A DNA stretch of 64,000 nt from Siphonodentalium dalli. Taxonomy: Eukaryota; Mollusca; Scaphopoda; Gadilida; Siphonodentaliidae. Both the position numbers and the translations under genes were made by a program. Of this stretch, positions 29,651-40,128 are shown piece by piece (position 1 is the stretch's first letter; every line of letters begins with the position of its first letter). The DNA is taken from assembly GCA_032622095.1 (NCBI GenBank), contig CP136063.1:278869426-278933425 (forward strand), in the 5' to 3' direction. The notes beneath the pieces are model-generated. The model saw only the letters and a program-made list of their open reading frames with translations, was not told the DNA's origin and made no database searches.

Positions 29651-31004
29651 TAGTCCAAGTCTTCTCGTACTAAAACCGGCTAAGATATTGGGATGGAGGT
29701 GGCGGTATTTAGTCCGAGTTCGTCCCGTATAGTCTCTTATGACACGACTTAAGCGTTATTGACCCGCTCAAATAAAACCACAATTATATGAAATAAAATA
29801 TCACAATTCCGACAATAAACGGATATTTTCAACATAAGACATGCTATTTGATCTGAAATCCATATCAGTTGTGAATTGAAAGCGGTAATTTAATGCGAAA
29901 AGAGACATTTATCGCAATGTTTACAATGTTTTTAAAGTATGCGAACTCAGTTGACCTCGCGAACTGTGTTCGGCATTTTCCGTTGAAAATATTCCGTAGA
30001 TTTTGGACTAACAACGCAAATTACGATGAATTCTCCATTGTAATCGTAATTATGTGTGTCAATAAATAAAAAATAAATAGATTAATTAAACATTGGAGAT
30101 ATAAATGTAATACATTAAATAAATTACGGGAATTACAACCCTCCCAAAGTTTAAAACAGTGTAAACACAACGAGCATTAGAATAAATAATATGCCTTATA
30201 TGGTGCTACATTTCACCCACATTTGGTGGACTTCCGCGAAATTAAGATATATACTAAGCGAACAGGGCAATATACTGCTCTTGTTAAGCACACAAAAAAT
30301 CAAACAAAATTTGTATAAATTTTGAACCTTAAGTTTGAAAAGTCCCACTGAAACGGAAGAACTATATTTCGAAACTGTGTGATTCGGTTCTCCGATTATT
30401 TTATCAACACACAAGTCAAAATTCACATCACACGCATGGCAAGTCAGACGTAAGAGTTTTAATTGTCCAATTTTGACAAGTTGCTTGCGAAAATTGTCAA
30501 CAAAACTACCGTTCTGATCCTCCATTATGTCATTAAGTTTTTAGTGCGGGAATTGTTCTCAAAGCACATAGGAAACTGGACTTTGGGGCGATCGGTTTTC
30601 GCCATTTTGTTCGGAAAACCCCGCGCTATATATAGCAACGGAAACTAGAATACCCAGCGGATTATGCCGAAATTATTCGGAACAATTCGGCTTTCAGTTA
30701 AAACGTAAACAAACAGAGAAACAAAGCGATGTTTGTGGCAATCAACCGGAATATTCTATGTGTAATTTAACATTAAAGTTAGATTATTATACACCATTGT
30801 GACCATAAGATATCACCCTTTTCGATGTATATAGCATCACGTATTGATTTGCTAGGTTAATCGAGTAAAATACACCACAGATTCCCGCCACAGATCCTTG
30901 GCGTAAGTCGTGTCATAAGAGACTATACGGGACGAACTCGGACCAAATACCGGCACCTCCATCCCAATATTTTTTTAGGTTTTAGTACGAGAAGACTTGG
31001 GCTA
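29651..31004. mobile_element. 1354-bp DNA transposon with about 100-bp inverted repeats and 9-bp target duplication (MULE-like)
   Basis: The left arm (29651-about 29753) and right arm (about 30905-31004) are inverted repeats of each other over roughly 100 bp. Shared stretches include AAGTCTTCTCGTACTAAAAC and GTCTCTTATGACACGACTTA. The element is flanked by a perfect 9-bp direct repeat GTTTCACGT at 29642-29650 and 31005-31013. Tips read TAGTCCAAGTC and TAGCCCAAGTC. Long inverted repeats with 9-bp duplications suggest the Mutator (MULE) superfamily, although the tips differ from the MULE at 39.8 kb. No transposase is visible, so it appears non-autonomous. The interior holds the short minus-strand frame described separately, which could be captured host sequence. 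Confidence 0.8.
30196..30525 (-). CDS. Short minus-strand ORF inside the inverted-repeat element, weakly zinc-finger-like
   Basis: A 109-codon frame lies inside the inverted-repeat element, on the minus strand. Residues 1-40 contain FRKQLVKIGQLKLL followed by CHACDVNF and, about 18 residues later, NHTVSKYSSS. The spacing C-x2-C then H recalls the BED-like finger of CGGBP1-type proteins, which derive from hAT transposases. A second histidine at the expected place is not evident. The C-terminal half is rich in Leu, Phe and Cys and looks non-coding. This may be a captured exon fragment, or chance. I would not assign a function. Confidence 0.22.
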   Translation of the reverse strand: MEDQNGSFVDNFRKQLVKIGQLKLLRLTCHACDVNFDLCVDKIIGEPNHTVSKYSSSVSVGLFKLKVQNLYKFCLIFCVLNKSSILPCSLSIYLNFAEVHQMWVKCSTI

Positions 31005-31020
31005 GTTTCACGTATAAACC

Positions 31021-31090
31021 ATGGCCCAGACTATGTCCAGACCATATGATAAACACGGTAATCGCAAAATGTTACCTAGCTCCGAACCAG
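31021..31090 (+). CDS. Possible first coding exon (tentative)
   Basis: An ATG in strong context (AAACCATGGCC) opens a frame beginning MAQTMSRPYDKHG. After 70 nt it reaches CCAG followed by GTAAGC, a textbook 5' splice site. The unspliced frame continues to 31263 (80 codons) but loses coding character. It begins only 8 bases after the target duplication of the inverted-repeat element. No downstream exon was recognised, so this is only a candidate. Confidence 0.2.
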
Positions 31091-32159
31091 GTAAGCCCGA
31101 TTATTTATCAAAATTATCATATTTTAAAAAGGTTTGCGGAAACCAAGGTTTGCCTTCACGTTATTGTTCGGACCGGTGTGACCTGCATGTTGTGATGACG
31201 ACTGTTTCACTAAATCAGAGTCCAAACTTTAAAACACCCCGTTCACTTCATGGTTTAAACTAGATACCGAGTCTAAATTTAAGAGCGGACACTGACATGG
31301 ATTTGGCAATTTCAGTGTTTAGCGTGCAACCTCGAAGTGGTGACAGGGGGTGGATGAGACAGGGACGTTACTAGATGGTGTTTGTTGATGCCGGTGTTCA
31401 ACTGAACCCCAACCAAATTCCCAACTCATAAGAAAATGCATCCCCTTCGATTTTGAAATTTCAAACGTAACTTAACACCCCATGATGTAGGGAAATCTCA
31501 AACTGATCGCTAAACACCGCCTCTTTTAAACGAGATATTGATTGGAAACTGAAGCTATCGGGAAAATTTAAACCCATTGTCGGTCTGAAATTTGCAAATC
31601 CTGCTGACGCAGACATGGGAAATCCACACCACCCTAGGGACTATCCATCTTCTGCACTGTGTGCACAGTGAAGGTGGCATATCCCCATATTTATTAATTA
31701 CGTATAGTAATCAAAAGCTATATTCAACATAAGAATATAATTTAGAACCACAGTCCGAAGTCGACCGCTGAGTAGTCTATAAAACTACAGATATACCCCG
31801 TTTTTCCCAGAAAATTCGGAAAGTCATTTATAGTCCAGAAAAATCTGGGGATTTCCCCAATATATTTCACACAGGCAATCGTGTTTTGAGTGTGTGACCC
31901 GTTTACCACACAATAAGATAAAATGAAGCGTGATTTAGCCAATTGGAAAACACACTGATGTCAACGTTCCTAAATTACTATTTCTTTGACTTCTTTAAAA
32001 ATACGCTCTTTAAAAAATCGTCAGTTGTGGGTTGCGCCCCACAATTTACTCAAACAAAAGATCGCACCCCACAAGTATTCATGGGTATGTGCAGTCACCC
32101 CACACGTATACTTTGGCCAGTACGTCCGGGCGGGCGGGCGATCGGGCGTCCGTTAACCT
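31091..32159. other. No gene seen; GC-rich hexamers at the right end
   Basis: There are no recognisable genes. Small open frames on both strands have no family resemblance. Around 32120-32150 there is a CGGGCGGGCGGGCGATCGGGCG stretch that leads into the tandem array, of the kind often seen next to such repeats. Confidence 0.5.
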
Positions 32160-32985
32160 GTTGTCCGGATGATAACTTTAGTTAGAGTCAAACAAATTGA
32201 ATAAAATTTGGCATGTGGGTTTATTAGCCGAAAAGTAAGTTAAAGTTCGAATTTGGGTTCCGCCCGCCATTTTCACCGGAGTTATGCCCCTTATTTGATG
32301 TTTTTTTACTTAGAAAATCCTTGAAATTTGCTGTCCGGATGATAACTTTAGTATAGTTTATCGGAATGAATCCAAATTTGGTATATTACTTTCTCCCACC
32401 AAAACACAGATCAAGTTCGAACTTGGGTTCTGTCCGACCATTTTTGGCAGAGTTATGCCCCATTTTCGACTCAGAAAATTCAGTTTTTCTTATGTTTTTT
32501 GGTTTCCGGATAATAACTCGATTTTGGAATGTTTATACGCAAAACCCGTATTTTTGTGGATTACATATATCGAAATACAGCTCAAGTCCGAATTTCGTTT
32601 TAATCCGATAATTTTTGCGAGAGTTATGGCCCCTTTTTTGACGTAATTTGACTTAGAAAATCCCTGAAATTTGTTGTCCGGATGATAACTTTAGTTAGAG
32701 TGAACCAATTTCAATCAAATTTGGTATGTGGGTTTATTAGGAGAAAAAACAGCTCAAGTTCGAATTTGGGTTCCGTCCGCCAATTTTCACCGGAGTTATG
32801 CCCCTTATTTGACGTAATTTGACTTAGAAAATCCCTGAAATTTGTTGTCCGGATGATAACTTTACTAGAGCTTATCGGATTCAATGATAATTTGGTATAT
32901 TACTTTCTCCCACCAAAACACAGGTCAAGTTCAAATTTGAGTTCCGTCCGCCAATTTTTACCAGAGTTATGCCCCTTTTTACCAG
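32160..32985 (+). repeat. Tandem array of five diverged units of about 171 bp
   Basis: The motif CCGGATGATAACTTTAG, or a close variant, recurs near 32164, 32333, 32505, 32678 and 32849, spaced about 171 bp. Each unit also contains a TTCGAATTTGGGTTCCG-like block, GAGTTATGCCCC and TTGACTTAGAAAATCC. Copies are clearly diverged, so the array is not recent. Several short open frames over it are repeat shadows. Repeats of this kind are, from memory, common in bivalve genomes, but the host group is inference. Confidence 0.85.
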
Positions 32986-34153
32986 TTTCCGCCGACCCAA
33001 GAGAGGGCGTATATTGCACGCCCAGCGTAGCTCTTGTTGAAATTTGTTATTTCCCGAGATATGTAAATTTTGGCGGCCTGGGAAATATTCGTCGAGCCGA
33101 TGGTCTGAGACAAATTTGCGGACGAAGATGGATTACTCTAAATTCAAGTAGCTTTGGGTGTCAGATGTTTGACAATCCGGCCAAATTTCGTTGAACAAAA
33201 TGTTGATAAATAACACGGTTTGTGCAATTTTATACTTTAGTCGACTCTGGTTAGAATTATTTTTGGGCAATTAATCGATTGTGATAACTGAAGCTGTATT
33301 TCGGAAAATGTTGTTGGATTCTGATGATATGGGGACCATCGAATCGGATTGAATACATTTAAACGCATTATATACTTCCGTCACAACATATCCTCGTGCA
33401 AATAGGTTCATATAGGACATACATATTCACATAGGTTCACATAGGTTCATATTGGACTTATTTGATTCTGAAATAAACCTATAGTGAGCTTATAATCGTC
33501 ATTCCGTCCAATGCCTCAGGCCTCAGTGAAAACACACACTAAAGAGCGTGGATCTGTCAAGTCGTGTAGATAAATAATGCCAAAATGGGCTATTTAGTAT
33601 GGAAATAGTCCCATATTGAACTGCTTTAAAACCTCATTTTAGGTTCATATACAGCACACATTGAGTTAAACGCACGGGCGGCGTTCGTTGCAGAACTATT
33701 CATATTTGTTCAAATCGCCATCAACGGAAGGAATATTAAAATATATATAGTTCTGTTCATATGCCAAACATAATCAACGCGCAAATAGTATATTGTCGTC
33801 AAGACGTACGATGGTGTACGTAAACAAGAACCTTCTCGTGTTACAGCAGTTTTGTTTCTATTTACATAACAGAGCGCAATTCTATTGGTAAATCACACAC
33901 AAATGAAATAAACGCTCTTTATTATTTCCATATCAGGAAAACAGTAACAAATAACGCTCTTTATGTTTACCATATCCGGATCTAAACAAAAGCCAGGTTC
34001 TGTAACGTTTTTTGCTTTTGTTTACATAACAAAGGAAAAATATTTGACAATAACATACTGTTTATGCCATATTTCTGATTGGCATATGAACAAAGTCTGT
34101 CTATATTTTACTATTATTTCTGTTTATAGCGGTTTTTGACGGAGGTGAATATT
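32986..34153. other. No gene seen; minor short repeats
   Basis: Unique-looking sequence. Around 33410-33455 there are several copies of CATAGGTTCA and similar. The frame at 32853-33194 overlaps the tandem repeat and is not supported as a gene. Confidence 0.5.
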
Positions 34154-34599
34154 TTAACAGCATACCCACCGCCAACGCCGCCCGTATCTTTAATAGCATA
34201 CCCACCGCCAACACCGCCCGTATCTTTAATAGCATACCCACCGCAAACGCCGCCCGTATCTTTAATAGCATACCCACCGCCAACGCCGCCCTTATCTTTA
34301 ACAGCATACCCACCGCCAACGCCGCCCGTATCTTTAACATCATACCCACCACCAACGCCGCCTGTATCTTTAACAGCATACCCACCGCCAACGCCGCCCG
34401 TATATTTAATAGCATGTATACCCACCGCCTACGCCGCCCGTATCTTTAATAGCATACCCACCGTCAACGTCGCCCGTATCTTTAACATCATACCCACCAC
34501 CAACGCCGCCCGTATCTTTAACAGCATACCCACCGCCAAGGCCGCCCGTATATTTAATAGCATGCATACCCACCGCCTACGCCGCCCGTATCTTTAAAT
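34154..34599 (+). repeat. 36-bp minisatellite, about 12 units
   Basis: The unit contains CATACCCACCGCC, AACGCCGCCCGTATC and TTTAATAG. Because 36 is a multiple of three, three or more frames stay open (for example, YPPPTPPVSLIA repeats on the plus strand). At 34411 and 34561 units carry a few extra bases (GCATGTATACCC, GCATGCATACCC) that shift the frame without being removed. This argues the array is not translated. It has no flanking exon signals. Confidence 0.93.
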
Positions 34600-34782
34600 A
34601 ATGTCAATATGAGCTTATTTCGCTCATTAAAATAAGCCCGCTATATGCCTTTCTCACGAGAACAGGCTGGATTACGATAATGAAGCTTTAAATTCTGTAG
34701 TTGGTAATTTTGTCCTCGAGGGAGTATAAAACTGCTTCTGAGAGAGAGATAGATCTGACAGAGAGATCGATAGACAATTTTG

Positions 34783-35154
34783 TTGGCAAAGTACAATAGT
34801 TAACAGAGCAGAAATGACAGTTTAACAGTTATAAATACTGTGACTGTTATGTGTATGGTATATAGAATGTTCAGACGCACTTTGCCTGGGAGGGCATAGC
34901 CACTGAAACGTGGCTTTAAATTTGACAGGTTGTGCTAATCATGGCTCTTGGGAGTTGGAAGATGCTTATTGGCAAATTACAATAGTAAACAGAGCAGAAG
35001 TGGCATTTTAATAGTTATAAATACCTTGACTGTTATGTGTATGGTATATAGAATGTTCAGACGCACTTTGCCTGGGAGGGCATAGCCACTGAAACGTCGC
35101 TTTAAATTTGACAGGTTGTGCTAATCATGGCTCTTGGAAGTTGGAAGATGAGTA
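34783..35154 (+). repeat. Tandem duplication of about 186 bp
   Basis: Two adjacent copies start at TTGGCAAAGTACAATAG (34783) and TTGGCAAATTACAATAG (34969). They end near GGAAGTTGGAAGATG. They share long exact stretches such as GTGTATGGTATATAGAATG and differ at a handful of bases. This is a recent local duplication of unknown content. Confidence 0.93.
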
Positions 35155-35720
35155 TATGCCGCCGATTCTCGTACGAATAAATTTGTTACATATCAATAGC
35201 CGAAAGACATAAAAAAGCGAGTAAAAATTATCCGAAGCGTTTCCACTGGCCTGCTCATAGAGAGACACTGGTAATATTGTCATCGTTTGACAAATAATCG
35301 GATACACATATTATTGTTAAGAATTATGATATAAATGACAGTTCTGATGAAATACGTTCCAATCGGTTATTGGAATTTCAATCAACAATAAATGAAATAT
35401 TTCGTTTTTGTGAACATTCCAACTTTCTGTTTTGAGAGATATTATGCGACAAATGACATTGTCCAATAGCAGTTTGTTTTGAAGTCAACTGACGTTATTC
35501 GATAGCTAAAACAATTAACCATAAAGCTCTTAAGATAAAGTCATTGAACCAAGCGGCCCTTCGCTGGGTATTGGGCCATACCATGGGATCAACAACCAAT
35601 TATTAGAAGAGACAGAAAACAAGCAGAACCATAAAGAAAATGAAAACCATATATATATATATTGTAACATTTATGTTGGCCTGCATGCAGTACTGAGGCA
35701 AAGAAGCCGTAATTTGAGAG
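35155..35720. other. No gene seen
   Basis: AT-rich sequence with a short (AT)n run near 35650. The 60-codon minus-strand frame at 35125-35307 has no recognisable features. Confidence 0.5.
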
Positions 35721-35734
35721 TAAATATATTGGTT

Positions 35735-35831
35735 TTTCTTTTGTTTAAACATATTTTATTTGTTCATAATGAATATGACAAAAGGGATTGGAGGACAAGT
35801 GCTATACTCACTTAGAATACCATCCTCTCCC
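35735..35831 (-). mobile_element. Small retroposed 3' end with a perfect 14-bp target duplication
   Basis: The 14-bp sequence TAAATATATTGGTT is present at 35721-35734 and again at 35832-35845, bracketing a 97-bp insert. Read on the minus strand, the insert starts GGGAGAGGATGG and ends in an A-rich tail after an AATAAA-like signal. That is the structure of a 5'-truncated LINE or SINE copy made by target-primed reverse transcription. Which family it comes from cannot be told. Confidence 0.75.
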
Positions 35832-36110
35832 TAAATATATTGGTTAATTGATTGATTGAGGGTTTAATGTAGTTTTAGCCATATAATGACCAAGAACAGA
35901 ATTAGGTATAAAACAAGATCGCAGCGAAGCAACTGTTTCAACTGTTCAGCAACTGTTCAATCCAAAAATACTGTTTGGCGTCTTTTAGAGTTAATCGTTT
36001 CTCATCAAGCAACTGGTCAAACTTGGAAAGTTCAAATATGAATCGCTCTTTCCGAGAGTCTAAACGTTTGAGTGTCTAAACGTTATATAATATACATAAT
36101 AATACCTCAT

Positions 36111-36180
36111 TATCATCATTATCATCATTATACATCATTATACATCATTATACATCATTATACATCATTACACATCATTA
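36111..36180 (+). repeat. ATCATTATAC / ATCATT microsatellite
   Basis: Tandem TCATTATCA and ATCATTATAC units run for about 70 bp and end exactly where the degenerate minus-strand gag-like frame meets its stop codon. Confidence 0.95.
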
Positions 36181-36870
36181 GAAGCGATTTGGCGATTTTC
36201 GTTTTGGAGCAACGTGATCAACATGAATAGGATGTGTTGTAGTGGCTGGCTGAATTTGATTGGATGATTTTGGAACAACTATTGCAACGACGGTAGATGT
36301 TTTCATTGCCAGTGAAAAAGGGTCAAGAACCGGAGTGATATCGGTCTGGTCAAATTGTGTTGTTTGCGATATACGACTGATGTTGGTCTGAATGTTGGCC
36401 TTTTGAGTACTGGCATCAGCAAACGTTTTTGAAGAAACGACAGCAGAGTATGTGATTGATTGAATAGATGGTCGAGCACCAACTATTTCCTTTGCATCGA
36501 AATAGGATAGATGGGATATGAACGATCCATTGCAGCATGTGAACCTTTACAGTTAGAATACTTTGTTTTGTTTTGTGCAATCATTATGGTCATGTCCAGA
36601 ATCAGACCAGCGTGCACATATGATTTCGTTGTTTTTAAAATGTTCCTGGCCATGACATATCCCTGATTGTTAAAACATTGTAATGGATTTGGAACATAAG
36701 TACTTAAATATATCTTCATGAACCCAAACGTCCATGCTGGTGGATGTTCGCATCTATTGAAGACAGAATATAACTATTCAAATATACGTTTTGTCCATCA
36801 ACTGTCTTTGAAAATCTACGGACGTCGGTTACTCCCTGTGGTGCAAACTTTGCAATATCTCTGACTCAGA
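36178..36870 (-). pseudogene. Degenerate LINE ORF1 (gag-like, CCHC zinc-knuckle) relic
   Basis: Reading the minus strand in three frames in turn gives a recognisable ORF1 of a jockey/CR1/I-type non-LTR retrotransposon. About 36866-36725 encodes IAKFAPQGVTDVRRF and DGQNVYLNSYIL. 36719-36483 encodes STYVPNPLQCFNNQGYVMA and, later, SNCKGSHAAMD, the zinc-knuckle region. Another frame at 36546-36178 encodes KEIVGARPSIQSITYS and SSKTFADA, ending in TAA. Knuckle cysteines are lost or shifted: CFNNQGY should be CFxCQGYGH, and the second knuckle DHxHNDC appears only after a frame change. The family normally packages its RNA in a ribonucleoprotein. This copy cannot encode a working protein. The frame just upstream at 36917-37138 may be its N-terminal part, but I could not align it. 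Confidence 0.8.
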
Positions 36871-37489
36871 AGAATCAGCTATTCATAAGAGCTTCAGATT
36901 GAAATTTTCTTGAACATTAAATCAGAAGGAAGCCATATCGTGATTTGACAGATTTTAATTGTCCAGCTCTGCTTTGTAGCGTTATATCAATGACAAACAC
37001 AGAAAGTCTCGTGACATTCGGATAAAAACCAAGAACCACGTAATGAGAATAGACCTTAGCATCAGTGGAACTTAGCGAGTTAACATTCTTACGTTTTATT
37101 TGTTTTGAGTTGTCATATGAAAAGGAAATAATCGACAACTAGCCCAGCAGCCGCATCGGACTATCCTTCGAGTTATGGTAGGACTAACGACTGGTGCGTA
37201 GCTGAATCGTTGACCCCGTATAGCCACTGCATACGGCATCCGCCCGGTACCTCCACACAGTGCAACAGGCGTGAACATTAAAAGATTGAAACATTTAACA
37301 GTCATGAAGACGAAATGCAAAGAGACATGACACGAAAGAAAGAACATACTGTACACGAATACCGGAACACACAACTAGACATCATGAACGCGACCGCCCT
37401 AGTACCTCCAGGATGCATACACCCCCATTCACGGGATGCACCCCACGGCTAACAGGGTGCCACATTAAGAGATTCTTACCCATCGCAGT
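36871..37489. other. Probable 5' part of the ORF1 relic and unassigned sequence
   Basis: Minus-strand frames of 73 and 92 codons are present without recognisable domains. They may be leader or N-terminal sequence of the LINE relic below them. There is a run of CCC-rich blocks near 37390-37460. Nothing else can be named. Confidence 0.4.
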
Positions 37490-37680
37490 TAGGGATGGGG
37501 CGATTACATGTCTAAAGTATTTGATTAGAATACGAATACTTTTCAATTTGATGATTAAAAATACAATAAAAAAACTTTTTCCAGTTTATGTATTTGATTA
37601 CATAACCAATACTTTTATGAAAGTAATCAAATACTTTTTATTACATCCGATTATTTGAGATACAAGATACACCAATTTAT
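37490..37680 (+). mobile_element. hAT-like left terminus (candidate)
   Basis: TAGGGATGGGGCGATTACATG starts at 37490, followed by AT-rich sequence with several AAGTAATCAAATAC-type subterminal repeats. Tips of the form YAGGGRTGGG plus many short subterminal motifs are typical of hAT elements. An oppositely oriented partner tip ends at 45351. The 8 bp outside each tip (ATCGCAGT and CTAGCAGT) match at 6 of 8 positions. Whether the two ends belong to one element is uncertain. Confidence 0.4.
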
Positions 37681-37797
37681 TGCAAAATACCTCAATGTGG
37701 CAGTTGCAAGATACTGATGAGTATCATATACATAAATAAGCAATACATAAATAAATTATTATAAGAAACACAGTTATCAACATTCCCTCAACAATTT

Positions 37798-38483
37798 CTT
37801 CAAGTTTTATTATTCCACCGAAGGAAGAATATCCGAAATCTGTTGCAAACCTTGTTAATTAATTTAATATTATCATTTCTCATAATCAGTGCAAAGTTAT
37901 CTGAGTCATTCAAATTATTGAATTCACTATCGTGTTTCTCAATTTCGCTGAATAAATTAGATCTTAAATCATCGTATGCGTTACATTCCATGACAAAATC
38001 CATATCAGAGTCGATACATTGTTTGTCACACATGGAACACAGCCGATTTTCTAATGGTATTACTGCTTGTCTATGCCACCCTTTTTTCTATTGCATACAT
38101 GTGGTTGCCCACGCGCAATCTATAAAACATTTCGCGAGCAATTTGTGATCGTATGTGAATGTTATATGGCTCAATTTTGTATTCATCTTTAAATTCGTAG
38201 TTTATTTCCCCCTGTCCGATTACTTTGCGATGAATTAATGTTGTGCTTGATATTAAACAGCACAGCATATAGATTTGATCAAACGAGAACGCAAGACTTT
38301 CATCCAATTTTTTCGAACTCCACCTGCTTGGTCTTCATGCCATAGATGCACAGGTGTGTCAGCTGGTAAGAGAGACAAATACTGAGGAATAGCCCATGCA
38401 GATAACAATGTAAAGATTCTCACACAAACATTATAGATCAAAAATGCTCTATAATAATCCCCAGTCAGCTTAATATGTGTCAT
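37798..38483 (-). pseudogene. LINE ORF2 C-terminal relic (RT-downstream zinc region)
   Basis: Overlapping minus-strand frames form the C-terminal tail of a non-LTR retrotransposon polyprotein. 38307-38071 encodes NYEFKDEYKIEPY and MFYRLRVGNHMYAIEK. After a one-base insertion in an A-run near 38090, another frame continues with CSMCDKQCIDSDMDFVMEC and AYDDLRSNLF. This is the CxxC...HF..EC zinc-binding end seen in jockey/CR1-type LINEs. The polymerase core is missing, as expected for a 5'-truncated copy. It lies upstream (minus strand) of the ORF1 relic at 36.2-36.9 kb. That order is wrong for one element, so these are two insertions. Confidence 0.75.
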
Positions 38484-38895
38484 TGTTCAATAAGTGAATG
38501 TGGTCCGATACCAACTAATCTCTTGGTGCACAGAGACTAATCCACTGGTGCTGAGTGTTATCACAACAGTAGGTAGTGTGAGACTCAATTACTGGGATAA
38601 CTCTGTGCATACCCTATGTAATCCTTAGGTGATGAGAATAAACAATGAATTGGATATCAGGTATCCAGACTGAAACAATTATAATGTTTTAAAGATGGCA
38701 AGAGCCACAAGATGTAATACTTGTATCCATTGTTTTTACATAATTGACGGCTTCTCATTCCATTCTGATAAAAGCATCTAAATATAATTTATTGATGGAG
38801 CAATTTGTGAATGTCATCATTCGTGTTCCGACCGCTGACGGGAGAAGACATCCTGGTTTGAGCGCTCCAGGACTTTTGCCCGCTCGCACTGCATG
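38484..38895. other. No gene seen
   Basis: Unique-looking sequence with no frame or repeat I can name. Confidence 0.5.
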
Positions 38896-39320
38896 AAAAC
38901 TGGAATTTATTCATTGCATAAATTCCGGATAAATGTGCATAAATCTGGATAAATCAGAAATTTATTCACTGAATAAAGGTGCACAAATCCGGAAATTTCT
39001 GCAGATTTATTCACAATGTATTCATGAATAAAGGCCGACATTTATACTCAATTTATTCACTGAATAAACCCACGTTTATTCAACAGGATAAACTCGCATT
39101 TATTCGTACGTTTATACACATTTATTATCGACCTGTTTATGCATAAATGCAAATTTATTCACTGAATAAACCTGCATAAATATATGTAGCTACATTTATT
39201 CTTGTTATAAACTCAAATTTATTCACTGAATAAACCTGCATAAATATATGAAGCTACAATTATTCTGGTTATAAACTCCAGTTTATGCACATTTATACCC
39301 GGTATAAATTGGGATTTGAA
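38896..39320. repeat. Cluster of TTTATTCACTGAATAAA-type short palindromes
   Basis: Within about 420 bp, TTTATTCA...TGAATAAA or half-sites recur many times, with full near-palindromes ATTTATTCACTGAATAAA around 38960, 39055, 39152 and 39216. A 64-bp block (starting AAATTTATTCACTG) is tandemly duplicated at 39151 and 39215. Variants ATTTATGCATAAAT are interspersed. Short open frames here are meaningless. Confidence 0.8.
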
Positions 39321-39693
39321 CATATATATCCATATATATATATTTGTGAAATCTACTTTAGGGTGACATTTGGCTTGTAACCAGCATATATGGCGACACT
39401 GATGTGTATATCTAACAATACATATACACATGTGTAGCCCTGATTCTGGTATTTCCATGTGTAGTAATTTGCCAACAAAATGCTGCCCTATTGTTGGTTA
39501 TACCAGTCACGTGACAAATATAACATGAACTACTTGGACATGGCACTTTGTGTCATAGTTGTATCTTGCCGTCGTCAATTTTTCGTAGTCCCTGCAATAA
39601 AGAATAAAAATTAAATAATTAAGTGATAGCATCGAAAATAAGTATAAACAATAAAATATTAAAACTAAAATAAGAATTTTTGTTTTCTGCTAA
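39321..39693. other. No gene seen
   Basis: AT-rich sequence. Small minus-strand frames (for example, 39219-39458) overlap the palindrome cluster and lack family features. Confidence 0.5.
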
Positions 39694-39806
39694 AGAGTGA
39701 TGTCGCCCTTCAAGGACCACAATTTTACGGGATTCAAACTTCAAAAATTGTGTTACATGATGGATTTATTGTACAATGAATTTATATGCGATATGGCAAA
39801 GCGTGA
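39694..39806 (+). repeat. First unit of the about 105-bp tandem array, cut off by the MULE
   Basis: The sequence matches the units found from 41939 on: GTGATGTCGCCCTTC, CCACAATTTTACG, CAAACTTCAAAA, TTGTACAATGAATTTATATG and ATATGGCAAAG. It ends in the target duplication AAGCGTGA. The array was therefore continuous before the insertion. Confidence 0.85.
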
Positions 39807-40128
39807 GGGGTACTAGTCATAACGCCACACCGGCGAAACGCCACATTTTAATATAGTCAGAACGCCACAGTCCGTGGTCAAAACGCCACCTAAATTTAGT
39901 CAGAACGCCACCTAAATTTGGTCGTAACGCCACATAGCAATGGACGAAACGCCACATGCTATACTGAAGCTGATGTGATTAAGAGGAGGGCGAGTAATTT
40001 AATATAAATGGAGATATACATGCAAATATCCGTTCCCACATTTAACTTTTGCTCCGGATATTTGTATGGCAATTTCCATTCAAAATTGATTACTTGACGT
40101 CTTCTTAAGAATAAAAAGAGCAGTGTGT

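Noticed and set aside
34136-34597. 153-codon proline-rich ORF
   Set aside because: It is the 36-bp minisatellite. Indels not divisible by three occur inside it, and other frames are open too.
36178-38483. One LINE with ORF1 and ORF2 in this minus-strand segment
   Set aside because: On the minus strand the ORF2 tail comes before ORF1, which is the wrong order, so they were treated as separate insertions.
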